From assembly GCA_023213395.1 (NCBI GenBank), contig CM041465.1:208699741-208763740 (forward strand): a DNA stretch of 64,000 bases, read 5' to 3'. Positions 1 to 11,130 of the stretch are shown here, one piece after another. The notes beneath the pieces were generated by a model, which saw only the letters and a program-made list of their open reading frames with translations, searched no databases and was not told the DNA's origin. How positions within the stretch are numbered: the stretch's first letter is position 1; every line of letters begins with the position of its first letter. The translations under genes and the position numbers were made by a program. This stretch comes from Cycas panzhihuaensis. Taxonomy: Eukaryota; Cycadophyta.

Positions 1-1
1 G

Positions 2-760
2 ATGATGCCTCAAGTCATCTTTAATGGGAATAATTTTAGTGAATGGGAGGCTAACATGAAGGTCGTTTTAATGGTGAATCAACTTTGGGGGATCACCAAA
101 GATGAGTTACTTGCTATTCTATTGGATGCAAAGGAGCAAACTCATAAAGAGGAGAAGCAGTTTATGGTTTTTGGGCTATTGAAATCATCTTTGGTAGCCA
201 ACCAAAGAGCCATAGTTCATAACCTTGATAAACCAAACAAAATTTAGACAAAATTGTATAAGACATTTGTAAAGAAAAATACAAATCACCATGTTGCTTT
301 GATGATGGAGCTTCTTAATGTAGCAGTGGAAGACAAAAGTAACATAAGTGCCTACCTAAATAAAATAATTGATTTTAGGAACAAATTAGAAGAGATTAAA
401 TTAGGCTCAATTGATAACACATTGTTGTTTGCATTAGTTATGTCGAAACTACAAGCTATATTTGGAACCTTTCTGACCATCTATGTGAGAGATGAAGTAA
501 TGGAGGGTGAATCATTTGAGAAGATGAAGCACCATGGTCTGCTCAGTGATTCCAAATCAAATCAAGCCCTGGTCATGAAGACACATAAGAGAGATGATTT
601 TCAGGAAGGGAGGTCCATGCAAAAATTAGGAAAAGTTTCTTGGGAGAAGAAGCAATTTGTTGGAAAAGACGAGAGAAGAACTATTGGTTTAAAAGATGAG
701 ATAAATGCAAAGCAAGTAAGGATGAAAAAGGAAAGGATGTTGTAGCTTCTTGTGCAAAAA
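2..760 (+). pseudogene. copia A1 Gag (UBN2-type capsid), broken
   Basis: Gag forms the virus-like particle in which copia RNA is reverse transcribed. The N-terminal part reads NGNNFSEWEANM and ITKDELLAI, and a second open stretch (254-745) reads VALMMELLNV and ISAYLNKIIDFRNKLEEIK, as in plant copia Gag of the UBN2 type. A stop at 245-247 splits the two. The expected zinc knuckle near 640-700 is scrambled by indels: only a lysine-rich tail resembling that of A2 remains, with no CCHC. The frame continues directly into the protease region. Confidence 0.85.
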
Positions 761-783
761 CATCAGCCTTGTTAATCGAGTCA

Positions 784-1385
784 AATCGGAGAGACTACTG
801 GATTTTGGACTCAAGAATGTAGAAACATATCTCTTTTCAGAAGCAAAACCTTGATGCATGGAATGCTAGTCCTAGTGAAGCTGGAATCATTCTTGGGGAT
901 GTGAGTGTATTGCCTGTTGAAGCTATTGCCATTGTTCCTCTTGTAGGAGGAAAATTTAAGGGTGTGTATTACGTACCCAAGATGAAGATGAACCTTCTGT
1001 CAGCCTGAGAGATCTGCAAATAAGGTATGAAGGTTGAACTCTATAAAGACAAATGCCTAATTAAGAATCCTTAGAAACTTTTCTCTGACATTGCTGCTGG
1101 AAAAGTAAGGGATGATTTTTGGGTGTTTGAGAAATCTCAGTCCCAGAATAGTTCCTATGCCTTTATAGTCGGTGTTGACGATGTGAGTAAATGTTGGTAT
1201 GAATGCCTTGGACACCTTAATTACAAAAGCATAACACTTATGAATTGATTGAAGATGGTGGAAGGAATGCCCATGCCCCATGTTTCTTGTTTAGAAGGTG
1301 TATGTGAAGGATACATGTGTGAAAGCATCATCGCTATCCTTTTGCTCGAGATCATGCCTAGAGAGCCAAGGAGAATCTAGAGCTT
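784..1385 (+). pseudogene. copia A1 protease and GAG-pre-integrase region
   Basis: Translation across several stops gives DYWILDSRM at about 797-823. The copia aspartic protease core is normally a DSG in this context, so the glycine is replaced by arginine. Downstream come GGKFKGVYYVPKMKMNLLS, typical of the protease C-terminal half, and the pre-integrase signature CLGHLNYKSITLMN near 1205-1245. The zinc-binding residues after it are not cleanly preserved. In-frame stops occur at several points. Confidence 0.75.
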
Positions 1386-1990
1386 GTGCATTCTAATGTG
1401 ATGGGTCCTCTTTCAAACCCTTCCATATCTAGAGCTCACTATACTTTAGTGTTTGTAGATGATTATACCATGAAGGCCCACATACATTTTCTAAAAAATA
1501 AGTGTGAAGTGTTCGACCACTTTTATGAATGGAAGGTATGTGTCAAGAATGAATGTGAAAAGGAGATAAAAATTCTAAGGAGTGATAATGGAAAGGAATA
1601 TGACAATAATGCTTCTAATAAGTTCTGTCTTAATCATGGTATAAAGCAAGAATTCATAGTTCTATATACCCCACAACAAAACAATGTTGTTGAAAGAAAG
1701 AACTATGCCATGATGGAAATAGCAAGGTGTGTGGTGCATGTGAAGAATTTGCTGCCTAAATTTTAGGCAGAAGCTATTGGGACTATTGTTTATTCCTAAA
1801 TAGGATACTGTTAAAAGCAATTTGTGGCATGACCCCTGAAGAAAAATGGACTAGCTGTAAACCTACCATTGACCATTTGAAAACCTTTGTGTGCATTGCA
1901 TATGCATATATTCTAGGCAAAAATTGCTAAAAATTGGATCGTAAGAGTTTGATGTGTATATTTGTGGGGCATTCTGATCAAAACAAAGTT
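1386..1990 (+). pseudogene. copia A1 integrase core, broken
   Basis: Integrase inserts the cDNA into the chromosome. The open part (1386-1766) keeps all three catalytic acids in context: D in VFVDDYTMK, D in LRSDNGKEY and E in NVVERKNYAMM. After 1766 the C-terminal part continues with stops, including the GMTPEEKW-like segment near 1826 that is intact in A2. No functional protein is possible, but the active-site triad is unmutated. Confidence 0.85.
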
Positions 1991-2389
1991 TACAGACTGT
2001 GAGATTTGTAGGGAGAGAACTTGTGATTAGTCGAGATGCAAAATTTGATGAGTCTATGATGTATCATGCTGAGAAGACGTTGTCTAAAGAATCCTTTTAC
2101 CCCCCACTATTTCCATTTTTTGTTGGTGCTTCATTAGCCACAAAGGATGACAAATTAGGCATTGTGATTTGGACAAAAGAAGGACTGAGTGGAGAAGGTA
2201 ATAATTAGGAGCAACCATGTGTGGAGGCACCTACAACATCGGGTGTTTCTATGCCATTGTGGGCAGAAGACCATTCAAAATTCTAGTGTGACATTGCAAG
2301 ATCTTACAGATGAATGAAGAACAAGAAGCAAACATGCCACTTAGACTTTGGTGGTAGATACCACAAACTCCCAAGACCCAGCTTCATAT

Positions 2390-3400
2390 GATGAAGTGAA
2401 AGTTGATCCTTGTTAGAGAGCTGCTATGGAGGAGGAATTTGGTTCTCTCATAAAAAATGTAACATGGAAATTAGTTTCTCTGCCTCCTAAGAAAAACCTT
2501 GTTGGTTGCAAGTGGGTCTACAAGATTAAGTTTCGCTCCAATGGAGAGGTGGGCAAGTACAAGGCAAAACTTGTTGCACAAAGATTTAAACAAAAGGAAG
2601 GGATTGATTATGAGGAGACATTTGCACCAGTCTTTAAGATGATGATGATTCATTTGATCCTTTCATTGGCAACTAAATATGGTTGATAGCTACACCAATT
2701 GGATGCGAAATCAACATTCCTTAATGGAGAGTTGAAAGAGGAGGTATACATGGCACAACCTCTTGGTTTTGTTAAGAAAGGTTAGGAGCATATTGTGTGC
2801 CAGTTTAAAAAAGTCAATCTATGGCCTAAAACAAGCACCACGTGCTTGATATGCAAAGATCGATGTTAAATTTAAAGAAGAAGGATTTGTTATTTCAGAT
2901 CTAGAGTCAAATATGTATGTGAAAAGGAAAAGAACTTCAATAGCAGCTATTGTGTTTTATGTTGATGATTTGATCATCACTGGCAACTGTCATAAGACTA
3001 TTGCACAAGTGAAATCCAATTTGGGAGCAACTTTTGACATGATAGATCTCGGGGCTTTGCATTACTTTTTAGACATTGAGATAAGGCAAATGGAAGACAG
3101 GATTTTGGTGTTACAAACAAAAGATGTGAAGAACTTGCTTGAGAAATTCAAGATGGAGGATTACAAGCGTGTTCGAACACCACATGCCAAGGGCACAAAG
3201 CTCTTGAAGGATATGAAACAACCTGTTGCAAATGAAACATTGTATAAACAATTAGTAGGGAGTCTTATCTATTTGACTCATACCAGGCAAGATATTGTGT
3301 ATGCTATCTAATTTGTCTCCCATTATATGCAGAATCCACAAGAGTCACATTGGGTTGCACCAAAGCAAATTTTGACATATTTGAAAGGGAATTTTAATAT
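2390..3400 (+). pseudogene. copia A1 reverse transcriptase, broken
   Basis: The finger region (2426-2686) reads KKNLVGCKWVYKIKFRSNG, YKAKLVAQRFKQKEGIDY and EETFAPVF, the classic RVT_2 start. After a stop the palm follows with the catalytic box VFYVDDLIITG near 2955-2990, both aspartates kept. Then come YFLDIEIRQ and LYKQLVGSLIYLTHTRQDI (3238-3295). Stops at about 2684 and 3309 break the frame. Confidence 0.9.
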
Positions 3401-3895
3401 GAGTTTGGAGTACCTTCATGATGGAGATATAAAGTTGCATGGCTACATTGATACAGATTGGGAGGAGACTCTGATGATCGAAAATCCGTTGTTGGATATG
3501 TGTTTGGTATTGGCAATGGATTTGTATCATGGTAGTTGAAGAAGCAACACACAATAGTGCTATCTTCTACAGAGACAGAGTATCAAGGACTTACTATTGG
3601 TGTGAGAGAAGCCGTATGGTTGCAAGGGCTTTTGGATATCTTTGATATATCTTGTAGCACTCCGGTTATTTTGATTGATAACCAAAGCACTATTTGTCTA
3701 TCAAAGAATCTAGTGTTTCATTCATGTAGAAAGCATATTGAAATTCAACACCACTACATTCGTGAACAAATCAAAGCTACTTAAGTCGACTTTTGTTTGA
3801 GTGAGAAGCAACTTACGAGCATGTTTACTAAAGCACTTATTGAATATCAATTCACTAAGATTCGTATCAGATTGGGACTTAGAGAAGTTATCCTT
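3400..3895 (+). pseudogene. copia A1 RNase H, broken
   Basis: RNase H removes the RNA template during reverse transcription. Segments typical of copia appear in order: YIDTDWEE, then after a stop LSSTETEYQGLTIGVREAVW, LIDNQSTICLSKN and RKHIEIQHHYIREQIKAT, ending in MFTKAL. A stop at 3538 and another at 3782 split the domain. The expected metal-binding positions (D in DTDW, E in TETEY, D in IDNQS) are present. Confidence 0.85.
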
Positions 3896-3984
3896 AAGGG
3901 GGGATGTATTAGCAAGGATAATTCCAACCTTCGTCAATGATTTCAAATTGCAGATCAAATTTTCACATCTACATTAAAGAGGGA

Positions 3985-4295
3985 TGTTAGCGTGGCAATT
4001 AAGACTAAGCCACATGTTTAATGTTAAATGTGATTAGTTAGTGTTAAGTGAAGGGTCACAACCATTTAGGTTGGCTATACCATTTTGGGAACTATAAATA
4101 ACCCCAAGGTCCATTGTAAATTCATCCAAGAATCATCGATGTGATCTAACAATCTTTTGTGGTGGGTTTTTTCCCGAAAGGGTTTTCCACATAAATTATT
4201 ATGTATTGTATACCTGTGCTTTTTACTATTACTTGCTATGTATGATCAAGATCTTGTAGTTCATAATACATACATATTTTCATGTTTCTTCACAA
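3985..4295 (+). repeat. 3' LTR of copia A1 (311 bp)
   Basis: The LTR starts TGTTAGCGTGG and ends TTTCTTCACA. A TATAAATA box lies at 4093-4100. A purine run (ATTAAAGAGGGA, about 3973-3984) immediately upstream fits a polypurine tract. It aligns along its length with the LTR of A2 (15524-15858, opposite strand). Confidence 0.85.
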
Positions 4296-5240
4296 TATTT
4301 ATGGGGCACTTTCCCATTCACTATTACGGAGTTGCACCTTGGATTTGGAGGAACTACTATGGCAAGATGTTTTGGAGGTTGAGTGGGATTGCCTCCAATT
4401 GTACCCTTCCATAATAGAAGGGATGTCTCTAATAAGACTATTGTTGCTGTTGTGGTGGCTATCTCTACGGTTGTCTCTTGTGGACCCAACTCTCAAACTT
4501 TATTGCATATTGATAGGCTTTGTATAGAGTGGTGATGGTGAGGAGGTCAAGCTCCTAATGCAAGGGAAAGAGTCCACCAATGAACTAAGCATTAATGTAT
4601 CTTTGAAGTTGTTTGGTTCCACCATGTTGACCATCTTGTGGAAGGTGTCAATGTACTACTAGATGAATTGTCCAACCTACTACTAAAGGTGCAACCACTT
4701 CTCCTTGGTGTCCTTGTGTTTGATAGGACAAAACTAGTTTTGGAGGATTGTCTTGACATCTACCTAGACAATGATTGGTGCATGGTTTTGGACATGAGTT
4801 TGGTACCACATTAAGGTTTGATCGATCATGTGGATTTCCACCACATAAATCTTTTGTACATTGAGAAGTTGTTGATATTTGAAGTATGCCTTTAGGCTAC
4901 AAATCCAACCATCTAATGTTGTGGCATTGATAGTGTCATGGAATAGAGGGATGGTGATTCATATATCAACTTTGAATTGAGGTTGCTAGAGAGGAATCAC
5001 CTTGGGGATTTAGTGGGCACAAGCTAGTTGCATCGTCATTTGCTACGACATCATAATCGTGTTGTTCATGAGTTGCGTATGGGCTTGACCTTGCTCTTGA
5101 AGCACTTGGGCTTGCATTTGGCTTTGTTCTTAGAGTGCATCCAAGAACAACTAGGAAGGGTTTGAAGTTATTCTAATGCCCTCTTTGGCCTCTTCATTGG
5201 AGGGTGCTTGCTTACTCTATTGAGACATGGTAACCTACAG
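4296..5240 (-). pseudogene. Ty3/gypsy Gag remnant
   Basis: Read on the minus strand from about 5235 downward, the translation shows a Q-rich N-terminus (repeats such as QAQVLQEQGQ). A capsid-like segment follows with DGWICSLKAYFKYQQL, VVEIHMIDQTLMWYQTHVQ and many stop codons. This is the pattern of Retrotrans_gag in plant chromoviruses. Toward 4300-4490 a basic, Asn/Ser-rich tail continues until copia A1 cuts it off at 4295. The fragment lies just inside a primer-binding site at 5286-5298. Confidence 0.6.
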
Positions 5241-5285
5241 AGAATGGGAGAATATTTGGAATTACAATTTCAGGTTCGATCCCAA

Positions 5286-5298
5286 GCTTTAATACCAA
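5286..5298 (-). other. primer-binding site of the gypsy remnant
   Basis: The minus strand reads TTGGTATTAAAGC followed by TTGGGATCGAACC. This matches the usual TGGTATCAGAGC plant initiator-Met tRNA site with two changes. It sits between the gag remnant and an LTR edge ending in CA at 5300. Confidence 0.6.
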
Positions 5299-5299
5299 C

Positions 5300-5760
5300 T
5301 GATATGTCATCATGAAGGGAGAAATAGAAATCTGTAACAATTGGAAATAAAATGGAGGAATATGACAACATAGCTAATAAAGAACTAAGCGAAGGAAGGT
5401 AGGAACTAAAAGTAAAATGCTTGGAGGAAGCTTGTTCCAAGAACTGTTCCTTATTGCAACCATTCCTATAATTGTTCCTCAAGAGGTGATTCTTAATTTT
5501 GCAACCATTTCGAACCATTCTTGGCCTATTCTGTGACCATTCTTGGGTTGTTCTAGAATTGTCTAAGGACCATTCTAGTCATTGTAGGCCATTCCTCAAC
5601 ATCCAAGACAACTTTTGGGCAATCATAATCTAGTCTAAGGACCATATTGGAGGCATCTAGATTTCTTAGGGAAGAATGTTTTTTTTTTAAGTGGTTGAAT
5701 GGACTATGAGAAGCTAAAGGGTGTTTGATAAGGATTGGGACAAGCCTCTACACAAATGCG
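5300..5760 (-). repeat. probable 5' LTR edge of the gypsy remnant
   Basis: The minus strand ends ...GATGACATATCA at 5300, next to the primer-binding site, as an LTR should. The other LTR end could not be located because no second copy lies in the window. The upper coordinate is a minimum guess. No coding signal is seen here. Confidence 0.35.
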
Positions 5761-6690
5761 TGCACAAAAAAAAAAGGAAGACTAAACATAGAAGATATGT
5801 GGAAATATTTCTCTTGTATTAAGCCCTAGGGATTCATAAAATAATCTAAGAGGCTCCCTTCCCTTTTTAAAGATGTTGGAGGCATTGCGAGATGAGGGGC
5901 CATTACAAAAAGCTGAAAAGGAACCTGCGCAAGTAGAAAAACTAAAGTATCTACTTCAAAACAAAAATTGAAGGTCAATTACCCTTTTTGTAACTGGTAT
6001 GTACTAACTCAACTATAAAGTACCTTGGAGTGAGTCACTTTTATAACTTAAGTGAGCTCAATGCTGATATTGGAAATCAAGCACAGCACAACAAATGGCT
6101 ACATTTTAATGCTACATGGGTGAGTGGTAACTACACTCATCAAAATTACTTAATCAAAATAAAGAGGAAAGTAACTTTTGTGTTTAGGTCCAAAATAAGA
6201 AGTCACAATTTGATATAAGCCCATTATCAGACATTCTTATATGCATCACCCCAAGCCCAAGGCTAGAACTATGCATAACACATCCACCCTCTACAATGCC
6301 CATACATGTGATGGTGCTTCCACACACTGGCTATAGGAATGGTGTCTAGGCTTCATTTTTAGACCCAAGTATGATTCCCTTGTTGGGAAATCATCGTCCT
6401 TAGGTCCACTAGAATTCACCCCGTAATAAATGAGGTGATCACTCCCTCAAAGAGGGGCCACCAATCATAGGTGATATTTAAGAAGATAATGTAATTTACC
6501 CAAAATAATCACCTTTTGGTGGATAACTGGTGATCAAGTTTAAAGACCAATGTCTGAAGGGTGTCTTATCCTTATAGTCCCTCTTCGTGGACTCTTCCTC
6601 AATGATAAACCCCAAATTGAGAGGGATAATCAAATGTGTATCCCTTTGCATAGTTCACCATGGTTTGATTTTTCATTCCATTGCAAGTTG
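5761..6690. other. unassigned AT-rich DNA
   Basis: No coding, RNA or terminal-repeat structure was recognised. Part of it may belong to the LTR that begins at 5300. Short open frames here show no recognisable protein pattern. Confidence 0.3.
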
Positions 6691-6699
6691 ACTCCTTTA

Positions 6700-6945
6700 T
6701 TCATCCTTGTGCATAGAGTCATATGCATCCTTGTGCATATGGACATGCCCATCTCAAGCATCCCTATGCAAGAGACCACATGCATTCTTGTGCATGTGAA
6801 TTATTTATTCTCAAGCATCCCTGTGCAAGATATCATCCTCAAACATCCCTGTGAAAGACAACATATGCATCCTTGTGCATATATTCACATTCTTGAGCAT
6901 CCCTATGCAAGAGAGTGGCACGCATCCCTGTGTATGCGAGAAGCT
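6700..6945. repeat. degenerate minisatellite, about 58-bp period
   Basis: The core GCATCCYTGTGCA recurs at least six times with spacers ending TCAAGCATCCCTATGCAAGAGA. Two longer blocks of about 58 bp (starting near 6720 and 6862) are clearest. Cores are partly palindromic (ATATGCATCCTTGTGCATAT). An open frame runs across it (6550-7026), but that probably reflects repeat composition. Confidence 0.6.
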
Positions 6946-7581
6946 AGGTCTTATAAGGCATGGTTTCAAGTTCAAGTTGGTGGGTTCAATCTGGTATTAA
7001 GAAACCATCCACAAATTCACCCATAATTATAATAAATGAACAATGTTATTTCATTTAACTATGGCAATAAAAGGAACCTGCAAGTATACGAATCATGAGG
7101 AAATTTATTTTCTTTTTGGAATCCATTCAATAAAACTTGCAAATGCATCATTCATTTTTCATTCAATATTAACAACTTGTCCTCATACAATAAAAGTAAA
7201 TTTTTTCTTTTCATTCGGTTGCATGGTTATATTTATTTCATGATTATATACTTTCAAGCAAAATTCATACCATTAGGGTTATATGATTCTCACCATCTAT
7301 CATGCATGTAGTGAAAATAGAATTTGTGATCTCATAGCAAGAGAAATTACTACAGAAGGGATTATTGTAAGTACTGTACTTGATGTTTCTTCATGCATTA
7401 TGTTCACAATATATTTTCACTCATAAGAACGATTATTCAAGAGTACTCAAGATTATGAAATGGCGATATGCCTCATCGCTATCTTGCAACATACAACTTC
7501 TATTAGAAATCTAGAAAACAAGAATTGTCCTCTTTGAATCCTAGGTTTTATTTCAACTAACTTTATCATATATATATATAG
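6946..7581. other. unassigned AT-rich DNA
   Basis: No gene or element end was recognised. It ends in a short TA run (about 7570-7580) directly beside the LINE poly-A tail, a plausible T-rich insertion target. Confidence 0.3.
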
Positions 7582-7594
7582 TTTTTTTTTTTTT
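7582..7594 (-). other. LINE poly-A tail
   Basis: A run of 13 T on the + strand marks the 3' terminus of the minus-strand LINE. It directly abuts a TA-rich stretch. Confidence 0.75.
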
Positions 7595-7779
7595 GACAGA
7601 AAAAAAAAGGTAATATTTTTTAACTTTTGAATAGAAATGAAAGTACATAACAATTGGCTACTAGCCCAACAAATCATGAAACAAAACCCTACAATTACAC
7701 GCTAATCCTTGAGCACTATCAAAAGAAAGCTAAAACAAAACCAGTTGACCATCAAATCTCAAAGGTTGTTAAAAGAAAC

Positions 7780-8330
7780 GAGTGCTCCAACTCTCCTCTG
7801 CTTGAGCATTTAGCACCCTAGGCACATGTATGAGCTGAACATCCTAGAATGTTGAAAGGATCTGCCAAGCCTGGGTAAGATAAGCCTTAACAATCATCTG
7901 TTGAGGCCTTGATTTGCCACCGACAGAGTTGATAACCAAAAGAGATTCCCCCATCACCTTAAGACAAGAAATACCCCAATCTCTAGCAAGGATAATGCCC
8001 CTAGTTCACCTAAGAAACTTTACATCATTATTGGTGGCATGTCCTAGACCTTGAGAAAAATTTTCAATGGCTAAGCCCTGCTCATTAAAAAGTACACCAC
8101 TAGCTTTTGCCTTTTTGGGGTTGCCTTTAGAGGGTCCATCAAAGTTGAGTTGGAAAAAACCTTTTGGAATCATCGGAGGAGTGAGTCCTTGCATGCTTTT
8201 ACCTGTAGGAGAGCAAGATCTTATCTTAAGATGGAGTAGATGCAAAAGGTTCATCTCATGTGGTGAGAACCTCCTAAGATCTATAATAGATAGATCCAAA
8301 GCTAAAGTTGCTAATCTCAGAAGCATGACA
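7780..8330 (-). pseudogene. LINE RNase H domain (RVT_3 type)
   Basis: The minus strand reads GFFQLNFDGPSKGNPKKAKA, the start of a type I RNase H with the first catalytic Asp kept, then GHATNNDVKF. The usual acidic residue after ATNN is not seen. The domain continues past a stop with LKVMGESLLVINSVGG and VQLIHVPRVLNAQAEE. It lies C-terminal to the zinc-binding segment, as in plant L1 elements. Confidence 0.8.
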
Positions 8331-8559
8331 CATTTGCTCTAGCAGCAAGAGGGAGAAATAGATTTTTGTTGAAACAAACTAGCATTCCTGGCAAGCCAAA
8401 TTTGCTAAGTAATGAGGAATGGTAACAGAAACAAAAGATATTTCAAGAATGATTTGATTTTCCAATGGAGAGGATATCTGTGATCCCATCCTTCCACTAA
8501 AGAATGCACACCCTCCATCTGGGAGAGCATTGAAACATCAATAACTAAAACATCAAAGG

Positions 8560-9640
8560 CTTTCTTCCAAATCTATTGCACAAACTGGAAAGTAACAAAA
8601 AAATGTTGCATAGACTCTGGGTCATGCTTACATAGAGAGCACCAATGGGGTACCAAGATTCCCCCCTTGCAAAGATTTTTAGCAGTAAAAAGAACTTGAT
8701 GTTGCAATAGCCAAAAAAGAAATTTACCTTGGCAATTGAGCAATATTTTCACAATAATTTCCATCTAGGGTCTGAAGTATATGCCTCCTCTTTTTCCTGT
8801 TGAAGTAGACTGTCATAACATGCCATAACATTGTATTCTCCTGTGCTTGAAGCGTTACCCCACATGACAGTATCCTCCTGGTCTGAGAGAATAATCTTTC
8901 TGACATGAACTGATGCAAGTAGAAGAGAGCAGTCTTGATGAAGACCAAGGTCAAGATGTTGCCTAAACATAGCCGATTTGAATTCCCAAATAATTATTGG
9001 AGGATTTTCCCATAGGCTTAAGGAATGGAAAAATCAATAACCTGCATAATACCTTGACCTGGAAACCACTCCCAAATGCTGGTTAATTGTTGTTCCTTTT
9101 GCAGCAGTGGCATGCCATCGATGACATCTTTCCAGATGCAAGCTTTTAGCCTGTTGCCAACCTTCCAAGAGCAACCTTCCCTGAAGAGGTCCAATGCATC
9201 ACTCATAAGTTGCCATGTGGGAGAACCCTTTCCTCACTTGAACTTCTCAAAAAGAATCTGATTAGGGTGGCTTCCAATGAAATATTTGGCAATAAAAGGA
9301 CCCTGCCAAATGTAATTTTGACAAGAGATAAATTGCCATAAAAGCTTAGATCTAAACATAATTGGTAGCAAAGAGAGCTTCCTAATTGCCAATCCCCCTT
9401 CCAACTTGGGCCTGCAAACTTTCAACTAGGAGAGCAAATGAAACTTCTTCCTTTCCAAAGAAATTCTTGAAAAATTTGATCCAACTTATTCCTAACCCCA
9501 CATGGAATACATAAAACTGCCATCCAATACACAGAAATAATAGCCAAGGCTGAACATATAAGCTGCACTCTTTCTGCTAGAGTGAGCCACCTATGAGTCC
9601 ATCCATTTAGTACCCATTTGACAAGATCCAAAATTCAAGC
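8560..9640 (-). pseudogene. LINE RT C-terminal region with zf-RVT
   Basis: Minus-strand fragments in order are LVKWVLNGWTHRWLTLAERV (from 9625), KLDQIFQEFLWKG, KLEGGLAIRKLSLL, then SDALDLFREGCSWKVGNG-like text. The zf-RVT pattern WLLQHQVLFTAKNLCKGGI (8640-8705) follows, with two cysteines in CSLCKHDPESMQHFF. Several frameshifts separate them. This is the thumb and zinc-binding region of plant L1 ORF2. Confidence 0.82.
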
Positions 9641-9689
9641 CCACTCCTTTTTTGTATGTTTTCTTTGTCCAGTAGGAACACCCAGATAG

Positions 9690-10990
9690 TTGAACTTTTA
9701 GGGGTCTTCATGGTTGAACCCAAAGACCTGGCAAAATTTCTGAAAAATTTTATTAAAACAATTATAAGCTATAAACAGAGATTTACCTGTGTTAGCAGCC
9801 ACTCCTGTTGCAAGGAAAAAGGTATTTAGTAGCTCTTTGAGTTTCCTAGCTTCACGAATGGAAGTGTACCCCACATAGCGTATCATCAAAGAGTTGAAGA
9901 TGTCTGAGATGAGAACCATTGGAGGAGGGTGAAACCCCTTGGAGACTACTCTCAATCATAGCCTGCTTGAATGCCTAGCTGAGAGTTCTGGCCAAGATTA
10001 TGTAAAGAAACAAAGAGAGGGGGACCCTTGCTACATTCCACAACTACTACAAAGAAAATCTAATGAAGATCCATTAACTAGAACTGAATGCAAACAAGTG
10101 TTGATGCATGCATTCATCCAACTAACCTAGTGCACTAAAAACCCTGCTTTATCCAAGATTTGGAGTAAAAAAACAATATGCATCCTGTTAAAGGTAAAAG
10201 CAAAGTCAAATTTTCTAACCATATTCTTCTTTCTCACATGCATTGTAGAATGTATGGCTTCTTGAGCCATAACCACGCTATCAATAATCTCTCTGCCCTC
10301 TATAGCTCCACCTTATTCCAAAGACATATTGGCCATGGATTTTTTTAGCTGTAAAATAATAACTTTAGAGATAAATTTGTAACAGAATAGGTCAAAACCT
10401 ATCCATTTGGAAAGCCTCCGTTTCTTTCAAGACTAAGGCAATGAATGTAGCGTTAATAGCTTTAGGGACCTCCCCTACTGATGGGATTCATCCACCATAC
10501 TTAACAAGTCATAATAAATCACTGGCCATGCAACTTGATAAAAAATGGCTTGCATGCCATTAGGTCTTGGGGCTTTGTCAAGCATGAAGGAGAACACCAA
10601 TACTTGGAGTTCCTCCATAGAAATCTAGTTAACAAGCTCCTCATCTCCTGCATTACTAGCTTCTGAACAAAATGCAATAGGTCCTTTTGAGCATGAATGT
10701 TAGGGGCTCCATCATTGCTCAAAAGATTATAGAAATGGTCCCTTGCAATAACTATAACTAAAATGGTATTGTCTCCTTGAAACATATCACCCTGCATTGT
10801 CTTGATTTTAGAAATACGATTGTGTCTTCTGTGATCTTGAAGCAAGTGGTGGAAGAAGGCAGTGTTCTCATCAACTGCCTTTGCCCAGAGACACATAAGT
10901 GCATCTTCTTCAACATCCATTTTCTCCAGAGCTGACTATCGTGGCCTCCTCAGCACTCAAGACTTGTCTGTGATCATCAATCTTATTGGA
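9690..10990 (-). pseudogene. LINE reverse transcriptase core, broken
   Basis: The upstream part (10519-10920) reads LWAKAVDENTAFFHHLLQDH and RRHNRISKIKTMQGD, the conserved N-terminal RT region of plant L1 ORF2 (GD-N-FFH). The C-terminal part (9698-9955) contains LNTFFLATGVAANTGKSLF. The catalytic box is recognisable near 9880-9900 as HLQLFDDTL in another frame. The residue usually between F and the first Asp (FADD) is missing. The middle is lost to frameshifts. Confidence 0.82.
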
Positions 10991-11130
10991 ATCCCACAAG
11001 GCATCAACCCCATCTTGAGAAACCCTTATGCAATCAACATTCTCTGTGGAACCATGCTGAGCATCAATGCCATATTGAGGATCCATGGAGCCATGCAAAG
11101 CATCATCCCCATCCTGAGGAGCCCACATTC
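10975..11130. repeat. short degenerate repeats upstream of the LINE
   Basis: The phrase GCATCAAYSCCATMTTGAG recurs near 11001, 11062 and 11101 with spacing of about 40-60 bp. It sits where the LINE coding similarity stops, so it may be the flanking sequence at the truncation point. Confidence 0.4.

Larger units (their letters stand above)
1..4295 (+). mobile_element. Ty1/copia retrotransposon A1, 5' end outside window
   Basis: The order gag, protease, integrase, reverse transcriptase, RNase H, 3' LTR is that of Ty1/copia. The 5' LTR and primer-binding site lie before the window. All domains are readable on the + strand but are interrupted by stops and frameshifts, so this is a dead copy. The 3' LTR ends TTTCTTCACA at 4295. 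The same family occurs inverted as element A2 (15524-24969), with very similar proteins and LTR ends. Confidence 0.93.
7582..10990 (-). mobile_element. L1-type LINE, 5'-truncated
   Basis: On the minus strand the order reverse transcriptase, zf-RVT, RNase H, 3' UTR, poly-A matches plant L1-clade non-LTR retrotransposons. The poly-A tail appears as the T run 7582-7594. The endonuclease domain is not found upstream of about 10990, so the copy appears 5'-truncated. All coding parts are broken. The RNase H domain after zf-RVT is a known feature of several plant L1 lineages. Confidence 0.88.

Noticed and set aside
6550-7026. 158-codon + frame
   Set aside because: It spans the minisatellite and shows no domain; repeat composition explains the openness.
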